Shown: piece after piece, positions 12,938 through 17,745 of the stretch
How positions within the stretch are numbered: the stretch's first letter is position 1
How the letters are laid out: every line of letters starts with the position of its first letter
Made by a program: the position numbers and the translations under genes
The notes under the pieces: generated by a model
The model's input: the letters and a program-made list of their open reading frames with translations, nothing else
Database searches by the model: none
Told to the model about the DNA's origin: nothing
Assembly: GCA_014360945.1 (NCBI GenBank)
Contig: JACIWM010000022.1
Coordinates: 1-17,745 of the forward strand
Direction: 5' to 3'
DNA: 17,745 nt
Source of the DNA: Candidatus Bipolaricaulota bacterium
Lineage (GTDB): Bacteria; Bipolaricaulota; Bipolaricaulia; Bipolaricaulales; Bipolaricaulaceae

Positions 12938-13234
12938 TCAGGATGATACCAAAGACTGAGCGCTAGGGAAGTCCCGGGAAAGGAGCTGAAACGTAACCAC
13001 CGCTCCGTTCGGCGTTTCCTGAATTTCCGCAATTCTCGTCTCCAACCCTCGGTCGCGGAGCTTCTCCTGGAGATCCTCGAAATAGTCGTAGACTCCGCAG
13101 GTGCGGCAGAAATGCCCAGTGAAGGAGACGCGGAAGGTTTTTCCATCCCAAGAAAGAAATTCGGCATGGGCTTCAGGCGAGCGAAACTCGTTATAATGCG
13201 CGATGACCTCCCGTAACGTTCCTTCCAGGTCCAT
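12938..13234 (-). CDS. Small conserved CxxC protein of unknown function
   Basis: 98-residue soluble protein, first of a three-gene unit with the exported beta-rich protein and mtfA. It contains FTGHFCRTCGVYDYFEDL (38-55), with C43-x2-C46 suggesting a metal or redox site, and an N-terminal segment YNEFRSPEAHAEFL (14-27). I think similar proteins exist in thermophiles but cannot name a function. The reading frame is open to 13417. The ATG at 13232-13234 is chosen because GGAGG lies 4 nt upstream and a TTGTTT/17/GATATT promoter ends 10 nt before it. Confidence 0.72.
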   Translation of the reverse strand: MDLEGTLREVIAHYNEFRSPEAHAEFLSWDGKTFRVSFTGHFCRTCGVYDYFEDLQEKLRDRGLETRIAEIQETPNGAVVTFQLLSRDFPSAQSLVSS

Positions 13235-13244
13235 GGCGCCTCCG

Positions 13245-13273
13245 AATATCCCCGGCCCAGTCTTCGTAAACAA
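13245..13273 (-). promoter_or_regulatory. Promoter of the CxxC protein / mtfA unit
   Basis: On the minus strand: -35 TTGTTT (13268-13273), 17-bp spacer, -10 GATATT (13245-13250), then 10 nt to the ATG at 13234. The predicted mRNA would have only a few leader bases, so the GGAGG in that gap may not be transcribed in full. Confidence 0.5.
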
Positions 13274-13293
13274 GCCCAAACGAAAAGCGCGGA

Positions 13294-13299
13294 TAAAAT
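13294..13299 (+). promoter_or_regulatory. -10 box of the PhoPQ-related hydrolase gene
   Basis: TAAAAT at 13294-13299 is followed by 9 nt and the ATG at 13309. There is no Shine-Dalgarno and no good -35 at the expected distance. Geometry equals that at ttuB and gyrB, again suggesting a leaderless transcript. Confidence 0.45.
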
Positions 13300-13308
13300 G
13301 AAAAAGCC

Positions 13309-14574
13309 ATGCGTACACAAGTCCTGTTAGCAACAGCGTTAGTGGTGATCCTGAGCCTTTCTTCCCTGGCCCAACACGAGCTTTTCGATTACGTGCGATC
13401 CTGCACGGGCCAGGCAAGTTGGGAACTGGTGCGAAAAGAGGAGGGAGGACTCTGGGAGATCCGCTTACAATCCCAGATCTGGAGGGGAATTCCGTGGACG
13501 CACCGGGTTCTCCTCCTTGACCCCCCTGATCGCGTCGCGGAAGACGTGGTGCTTCTTTACATCAGCGCCGATCCTTATCCTGGGGAGGAGCTTTTGGGGT
13601 GGGCCGTGGCCCGGGCCGCCGGCCTGCGCGTGGCCATCCTCAATTCCGTTCCGAACCAACCAATATTTGGTCTTCGCGAAGATGCCCTCATCGCCTACAC
13701 TTTCGAGCGCTATCTTCTTGAAGGAGGCGCGGATTGGCCCCTCCTTTTTCCCATGGTGCAAAGCGTACTGAGCGCCATGGATGCCATTTCCGCCTTAGCC
13801 CAAGAATTTTGGGGCGGGAATGTGCGGGGGTTCATTCTGGCCGGGGCCTCGAAGCGGGGGTGGACCACGTACCTTACGGCGGCTGTGGATTCCCGGGTCC
13901 TCGGGATCATCCCCATCGTCTTCGATTTCTTGAACATCCCAGCGCAGCTTGCCCGCCAAGAGGAACTTTTGGGCGGGCCCTCCCCGAAACTTCAGGACTA
14001 CACGGCCCGCGGGCTCACCACTTTAGCCGATCCTTCACCTCAGGCCGTAAAACTCGTGTTTCTCGTGGATCCCTACTCCTACCGCCACGCCTACACCATG
14101 CCCAAACTCGTGGTGGTGGGCGCCAACGACCCATATTGGGTCACCGATGCCACGGCCCTCTACTGGCCAGGCCTTCCCGCCCCCAAGCTCCTTTATGTGG
14201 TCCCTAACGTGGGCCACAACGTGATCCTCGGCGGAGGCGTGCTTTCCACAATCGCCGCGTTTGCTCGCCTCGTGGCCCAAAATAGGGACCTTCCCCAAAT
14301 CCAAAACTCTTTGCGTTTTGAGGCCGACGGGGTAGAGCTTTCGGTGCACACCGATTGGCCGGTGAAGGAGGCTTGGCTATGGATGGCGGAGTTCACTTTG
14401 CCCGATTTGGATCGGGCCCGCTGGCGGGCCCAAACTCTTTCGGGAGGAGAAGGAGCGTTTGCCGCAAACCTCCAAAAGAATTCCGGCTATCTTGGCTTTT
14501 TTGCCGAGCTTGTCTTTGAAATCGACGGCCTTCAGCTGCGGAGTTCTACGCCGATCAGAATTTTAGGACCGTAG
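13309..14574 (+). CDS. Exported PhoPQ-activated pathogenicity-related (PqaA-like) alpha/beta hydrolase
   Basis: 421 residues: signal peptide (MRTQVLLATALVVILSLSSLA, cleavage near residue 21-22), then an alpha/beta-hydrolase domain of the PhoPQ-related family. The likely catalytic triad is S181 in the nucleophile elbow AGASKRGW, D274 in VVGANDPYW and H303 in NVGHNV. The family segment IIPIVFDFLNIPAQL (200-214) follows the elbow. The C-terminal 100 residues form a beta-rich, Ig-like extension, normal for the family. The substrate is unknown; despite the family name nothing suggests virulence here. It is transcribed divergently from the CxxC/mtfA unit and its stop lies 1 nt from the 3' end of the convergent tRNA gene. 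Confidence 0.9.
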   Translation: MRTQVLLATALVVILSLSSLAQHELFDYVRSCTGQASWELVRKEEGGLWEIRLQSQIWRGIPWTHRVLLLDPPDRVAEDVVLLYISADPYPGEELLGWAVARAAGLRVAILNSVPNQPIFGLREDALIAYTFERYLLEGGADWPLLFPMVQSVLSAMDAISALAQEFWGGNVRGFILAGASKRGWTTYLTAAVDSRVLGIIPIVFDFLNIPAQLARQEELLGGPSPKLQDYTARGLTTLADPSPQAVKLVFLVDPYSYRHAYTMPKLVVVGANDPYWVTDATALYWPGLPAPKLLYVVPNVGHNVILGGGVLSTIAAFARLVAQNRDLPQIQNSLRFEADGVELSVHTDWPVKEAWLWMAEFTLPDLDRARWRAQTLSGGEGAFAANLQKNSGYLGFFAELVFEIDGLQLRSSTPIRILGP

Positions 14575-14575
14575 G

Positions 14576-14651
14576 TGGTGGAGGCGACGGGACTTGAACC
14601 CGTGACCTCTGGCATGCCATGCCAGCGCTCTCCCAGCTGAGCTACGCCCCC
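14576..14651 (-). tRNA. tRNA-Ala (anticodon GGC)
   Basis: A complete 76-nt cloverleaf on the minus strand. The 7-bp acceptor stem (GGGGGCG with CGCCTCC) includes the G3-U70 pair, the identity element for alanine. The anticodon arm is CTGGC-ATGGCAT-GCCAG with anticodon GGC. The T-arm is ACGGG-TTCAAGT-CCCGT. The discriminator is A73 and CCA is encoded. The T-loop has T54 and A58, the sites of TtuA and TrmI action encoded in the same window. It lies 39 nt after the gyrB stop. Confidence 0.97.
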
Positions 14652-14661
14652 AGCCAAAAGT

Positions 14662-14690
14662 ATTTTCCCAGGAAGAGGGTAAAGGCGCAA
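14662..14690 (-). promoter_or_regulatory. Possible tRNA-Ala promoter
   Basis: On the minus strand, -35-like TTGCGC (14685-14690), 17 bp, then GAAAAT (14662-14667); an AATACT two to three bases further on is an alternative -10. The distance to the tRNA 5' end (14651) is right for a short leader. Transcription by read-through from gyrB is equally possible. Confidence 0.35.
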
Positions 14691-16598
14691 CTAGATGTCC
14701 AGGGCGAAGACCCGGTGAGCGTTTTCCATGATGAAGTCCCGACGGCGAGCTACGTCGTGGCCCATGAGGGTAGTGAAGATCTCGTCGGCTTCCAAAGCAT
14801 CGCGGATCGTGACCTGCCGAAGGACCCGGGTAGCCGGGTTCATCGTCGTTTCCCAAAGCTCCTCCGGGTTCATCTCTCCAAGACCCTTGAACCGCCGGAC
14901 CGTCCATTGACCGTCGGCCTCGGCCAGGAACTTCTGGAGCTCTTCCTCGGAATAGAGGTAGCGGCGGGTCGTCCCCTTCTGCACCAGATAAAGAGGGGCT
15001 TTGGCGATATAGAGGTGGCCGTTTTCGATAAGCGGCCGGAGGTTGCGGAAGAAGAAGGTGAGAAGGAGGGTCCTGATGTGGGCACCGTCCACGTCGGCAT
15101 CGGACATGATGATGATCTTGTGGTACCGAAGCTTGGAGATATCGAAATCCTCGCGGATGCCCGTGCCCAACGCAGTGATGATGGCCCGAAGTTCTTGGTT
15201 CTCCAAGAGCTTGCGCAGGTTGGCTTTCTCCACGTTCAGGACTTTTCCGCGGAGGGGGAGGATGGCCTGGAACGTGCGATCCCGGCCTTGTTTGGCCGAG
15301 CCTCCGGCGGAATCGCCCTCCACGATGAAGAGCTCAGCTTTTGTGGGATCTTCGCTCGTGCAGTCCGCAAGTTTTCCGGGAAGGCCGCCGGCGAAAAGGG
15401 CGCCTTTGCGGCGCACAAGTTTGCGAGCCCGCGCTGCCGCGAGCCTCGCCCGATGCGCGGTTAGAGCATTCTCGATGATGGCCCTGGCTACGTTTGGGTT
15501 CTTCGCGAAATACGCGGAAAGCTGATCCCGCACCACCTCTTCCACGAACGTGCGCACCTCGGGGTTCCCCAGCTTCACCTTGGTCTGGCCCTCGAACTCG
15601 GGGTTGGTGAGTTTGACGGCCACGATGGCCACGAGCCCCTCGCGGATGGCCTCGCCAGGAATAGAATCTTCATCCTGGCGAAGGAGGCGTTTTTCTCGAG
15701 CGTAGTCGTTCACCACCCTGGTGAGGGCGGAGCGGAAACCGGTAAGGTGTGTGCCGCCTTCCCGGGTGTTGATGCAGTTGGCAAATGTGAAAACCTCCTC
15801 CTCCACGGCGTCCGTGAAGAGCATGGCGATCTCCACGGCCATGTTCCCGCGGTCCTCCGCAAGGTAGATGGGTTCGGGATGGAGGGGTTCTTTCCCCACA
15901 CTCAGTTCCTTCACGAAGGCCACGATCCCGCCCTTGGCGTGGAAGGTGCGCTTGACCCCAGTGAGGCGGTTATCCAGCCGGATGGTGAGGCCGGAAACAA
16001 GATAAGCAAGCTCCTGTAGACGATGGGCGAGTTTGGAGAAGTTGTAGTTGATCTGGCCGAAGATCTCGCGGTCGGGAAGGAAGGTGATGGTGGTCCCGGT
16101 CTCCTTGGTCTCTCCCACCACCGTGAGCTCCGTGAGCTTCCGTCCCCGGGAGAACTCCTGACGGTAGACTTTGCCGTCCTTCCACCGCACCTCCACCACG
16201 AGGTGCTCGGAGAGGGCGTTCACCGCGGACACGCCCACGCCGTGGAGGCCGCCGGCCACCTTGTACCCGCCCTCTCCAAACTTTCCGCCGGCATGGAGGG
16301 TGGTGAGGACGAGCTCCACCGTGTTGATTTTTGCCTCTGGGTGAATGCCCACGGGAATTCCCCGGCCGTTGTCCCGCACGGTGACGCGCTTGTCCTCATG
16401 GATGATGACGTCGATCTCCGTGCAAAAGCCGGCCAAGGCCTCGTCCACGGCGTTGTCCACCACCTCGTAGATCATCTGGAGGAGGCCATCGGGACCGGTG
16501 GAGCCGATGTACATCCCCGGCCGCTGGCGCACGGCCTCCATATCCGCCAGCACTTTGATCTTGTCCACGTCGTACTCGTGGCTGCGAATCTCGTTCAT
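14691..16598 (-). CDS. gyrB: DNA gyrase subunit B
   Basis: 635-residue GyrB, the ATPase subunit of the type II topoisomerase that introduces negative supercoils. GHKL ATPase domain: E45 and N49 in YEVVDNAVDEA, DNGRG (76-80), GGLHGVGVSAVNALS (116-130). TOPRIM domain: EGDSAGGSAKQGRDR (427-441), PLRGKVLNVE (448-457) and the metal-binding SDADVDGAH (499-507). Tail: RFKGLGEMNPEELWETTMNP (569-588) and the terminal Leu-Asp-Ile. Length is that of the insert-free form found outside Gammaproteobacteria. The ATG at 16596-16598 is the only sensible start: it has no Shine-Dalgarno but a TTGCGA/17/TAAGAT promoter ends 9 nt before it. Confidence 0.98.
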   Translation of the reverse strand: MNEIRSHEYDVDKIKVLADMEAVRQRPGMYIGSTGPDGLLQMIYEVVDNAVDEALAGFCTEIDVIIHEDKRVTVRDNGRGIPVGIHPEAKINTVELVLTTLHAGGKFGEGGYKVAGGLHGVGVSAVNALSEHLVVEVRWKDGKVYRQEFSRGRKLTELTVVGETKETGTTITFLPDREIFGQINYNFSKLAHRLQELAYLVSGLTIRLDNRLTGVKRTFHAKGGIVAFVKELSVGKEPLHPEPIYLAEDRGNMAVEIAMLFTDAVEEEVFTFANCINTREGGTHLTGFRSALTRVVNDYAREKRLLRQDEDSIPGEAIREGLVAIVAVKLTNPEFEGQTKVKLGNPEVRTFVEEVVRDQLSAYFAKNPNVARAIIENALTAHRARLAAARARKLVRRKGALFAGGLPGKLADCTSEDPTKAELFIVEGDSAGGSAKQGRDRTFQAILPLRGKVLNVEKANLRKLLENQELRAIITALGTGIREDFDISKLRYHKIIIMSDADVDGAHIRTLLLTFFFRNLRPLIENGHLYIAKAPLYLVQKGTTRRYLYSEEELQKFLAEADGQWTVRRFKGLGEMNPEELWETTMNPATRVLRQVTIRDALEADEIFTTLMGHDVARRRDFIMENAHRVFALDI

Positions 16599-16607
16599 GG
16601 CCGCAAA

Positions 16608-16636
16608 ATCTTAGCCTAAGGCGCAGAAATTCGCAA
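16608..16636 (-). promoter_or_regulatory. gyrB promoter (leaderless type)
   Basis: Minus strand: -35 TTGCGA (16631-16636), 17-bp spacer, -10 TAAGAT (16608-16613), 9 nt, ATG. A transcript starting about 7 nt after the -10 box would have no more than 2-3 leader bases. Confidence 0.62.
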
Positions 16637-16642
16637 GGCATC

Positions 16643-16667
16643 GAAATTTGTCCCCTGACAGGATTTC
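16643..16667. repeat. Imperfect dyad in the gyrB-sucC intergenic region
   Basis: Arms GAAAT (16643-16647) plus TGTC (16649-16652), and GACA (16657-16660) plus ATTTC (16663-16667), around a CCCT centre; nine pairs with a 1x2-nt internal asymmetry. It has no T-run, so it is not a terminator. It lies just upstream of the gyrB -35 box and could be a protein-binding site. Confidence 0.4.
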
Positions 16668-16680
16668 CTAAGTCCCTGGT

Positions 16681-16704
16681 CCATCGATGGTTACGGAGGT
16701 AACC
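16681..16704. promoter_or_regulatory. Two adjoining palindromes upstream of sucC
   Basis: CCATCGATGG (16681-16690) is a perfect 10-bp palindrome. It is followed, sharing GG, by GGTTAC-GGAG-GTAACC (16689-16704), a 6-bp perfect stem with a GGAG tetraloop. They end 22 nt before the sucC start. They could be an operator or, in RNA, a hairpin showing GGA in its loop. Confidence 0.4.
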
Positions 16705-16726
16705 TTGCCCAAAGAAAGGGGGAAGG

Positions 16727-17745
16727 TTGCGGCTTTTGGAGTGGCAAGGCCGGGAGGTTTTTGCGCAGGAAGGCATCCCTGTCCCCGCCGGGGCGGTGGT
16801 GACAAGGCCTGAGGAGGCCCGGGAGGTTGCGGAAAGGCTGGGCCGGCCGGTGGTCCTCAAAGCTCAGGTTCCCGTGGGCGGTCGGGGCAAGGCCGGCGGG
16901 ATTCGCCCCGCCCAAAACCCAGCAGAGGCCGAGGAAATCGCAAAAACATTGTTGGGATCGGAGCTCAAAGGCTTCCGGGTGGAAAAGCTTCTCGTGGTGG
17001 AGGCGGTGGAGGCTGAGCGCGAGCACTATTTAGGAATCGTGATCGACAGGGCTTCCCGCATGCCCCTTTTCCTCTACTCTCCTAAAGGCGGGGTGGACAT
17101 CGAGGAAGTGGCACGAACGAGCCCGGAGCTCGTGAAGAAGGTGCATATCCCACCGCTGGAGGGGCCGAGCACCTTCCGGTTGCGCCGGCTTTTCTCCCTC
17201 GCTTCCAAAACGCTGCAGCCGGCCCTCATTGATTTGGCGAAAAAACTTTGGGCCGTGTTCGTCCGCTATGAGGCCCAGCTTGTGGAGATAAATCCTCTTG
17301 CCGAATGCGGGGAGAAACTTTTGGCTTTGGATGCAAAGATCATCATCGATGACGACCACTCACCCGGTCCCCAATTTGATGGTTTGGCCGAGGAAGTGGT
17401 GGACCCGCTGGAGGCCGAGGCCAAGGAGGCCGGGATGAGCTATGTGCGGCTTGATGGGGACATCGGGATCATCGGAAACGGAGCGGGATTGGTGATGGCT
17501 ACTCTGGATTTGGTGGCCCAAAACGGAGGCCGGCCCGCGAACTTTTTGGATATCGGGGGCGGGGCCCGGGCTGAGCGGGTAAAGGCCGGAATTGACCTGA
17601 TCCTTAGGGACGGCCGAGCAAAAGTGCTTTTTGTGAACGTGTTCGGCGGGATCACCCGCTGCGATGAGGTGGCCAAAGGGGTGGTGGAGGCCCTTCGCGG
17701 AAGATCCATCCCGGTGGTGATAAGGCTTGTGGGCACCAACGAGGA
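16727..17745 (+). CDS. sucC: Succinyl-CoA synthetase (ADP-forming) beta subunit, C-terminus cut by window end
   Basis: SucC with SucD converts succinyl-CoA to succinate with formation of ATP or GTP (TCA cycle). About 339 of the usual 380-390 residues are in the window. The ATP-grasp part shows KAQVPVGGRGKAGG (45-58) and VEINPLAE. The C-terminal CoA-ligase domain shows GNGAGLVMATLD, FLDIGGGA, NVFGGITRCDEVAKG and RLVGTNE at the very end of the window. The start is TTG at 16727 (Leu-Arg-Leu-Leu-Glu-Trp-Gln-Gly, the family N-terminus), with an AAAGGGGGAAGG ribosome binding site directly upstream; no in-frame ATG or GTG fits. sucD is expected just beyond the window. Confidence 0.95.
   Translation, partial: MRLLEWQGREVFAQEGIPVPAGAVVTRPEEAREVAERLGRPVVLKAQVPVGGRGKAGGIRPAQNPAEAEEIAKTLLGSELKGFRVEKLLVVEAVEAEREHYLGIVIDRASRMPLFLYSPKGGVDIEEVARTSPELVKKVHIPPLEGPSTFRLRRLFSLASKTLQPALIDLAKKLWAVFVRYEAQLVEINPLAECGEKLLALDAKIIIDDDHSPGPQFDGLAEEVVDPLEAEAKEAGMSYVRLDGDIGIIGNGAGLVMATLDLVAQNGGRPANFLDIGGGARAERVKAGIDLILRDGRAKVLFVNVFGGITRCDEVAKGVVEALRGRSIPVVIRLVGTNE

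Noticed and set aside
13192..13197. Perfect TATAAT on the plus strand
   Set aside because: It lies inside the CxxC coding region, 110 bp before the next plus-strand gene, without a matching -35. The box at 13294-13299 fits that gene better.
13235..13417. Extended N-terminus (61 residues) for the CxxC protein
   Set aside because: The extension would overlap the start and promoter of the divergent hydrolase gene. The ATG at 13234 has GGAGG and a promoter in front.
14619..15464. Plus-strand open frame of 281 codons over the tRNA and gyrB 3' end
   Set aside because: It runs through the tRNA-Ala gene and antisense to the gyrB TOPRIM region; no ribosome binding site or recognisable domain.
16687..16812. 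ATG-initiated short frame (41 codons) upstream of and overlapping sucC
   Set aside because: It is out of frame with sucC, has no ribosome binding site, and its ATG is part of the CCATCGATGG palindrome. A leader peptide cannot be excluded but nothing supports it.

Overview
The window (about 60% GC, densely packed genes) looks like chromosome of a thermophilic, anaerobic, H2-evolving bacterium. It is bacterial because of gyrB, sucC, recognisable -10/-35 promoters and a tRNA-Ala with an encoded CCA end. It points to heat because of a Thermus-type T-loop tRNA modification cassette (TtuB, TtuA, TrmI). It points to anaerobic H2 metabolism because of a complete Mbh-type group 4 [NiFe] hydrogenase with the gene order known from Thermococcales. 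A deep-branching thermophilic phylum such as Bipolaricaulota (Acetothermia) would fit, but that is inference from gene content only.

Layout. (1) 89-1131, minus strand: hypB and hypA, nickel insertion factors for hydrogenase maturation. (2) 1239-9157, plus strand: a 14-gene operon matching mbhA to mbhN in order. It comprises an Mrp-antiporter-like module (A-H), a linker membrane protein (I) and the hydrogenase module (J small subunit, K NuoC-like, L NiFe large subunit, M NuoH-like, N 2x[4Fe-4S]). The hyp and mbh units diverge from a shared 107-bp promoter region. (3) 9213-9788, minus strand: an exported protein with LTxxQ-like motifs, preceded by a strong Shine-Dalgarno that can be locked in a 10-bp hairpin. 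(4) 9893-11817, plus strand: ttuB, ttuA and trmI. (5) 13234-11800, minus strand: a three-gene unit of a CxxC protein, an exported beta-rich protein and an MtfA-type zinc peptidase. (6) 13309-14574, plus strand: an exported PhoPQ-related alpha/beta hydrolase. (7) 14576-14651, minus strand: tRNA-Ala(GGC). (8) 14691-16598, minus strand: gyrB. (9) 16727 to the window end: sucC, truncated by the window.

How they work together. The Mbh complex would take electrons from reduced ferredoxin, make H2, and store the energy as a proton/sodium gradient; HypA and HypB load its nickel. TtuB carries sulfur to TtuA for 2-thiolation of U54/T54, and TrmI makes m1A58, the two T-loop changes that stabilise tRNA at high temperature.

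A window-wide theme is that genes leading a transcription unit (hypB, mbhA, ttuB, the CxxC protein, the hydrolase, gyrB) have a -10 box ending only 8-10 nt before the start codon, which predicts leaderless or almost leaderless mRNAs. Many operon-internal genes, together with sucC and the LTxxQ gene, instead use Shine-Dalgarno sites, and others use 4-bp start/stop overlaps. There is no stretch over 300 bases without a gene. I see no insertion sequence, CRISPR array or other mobile element.
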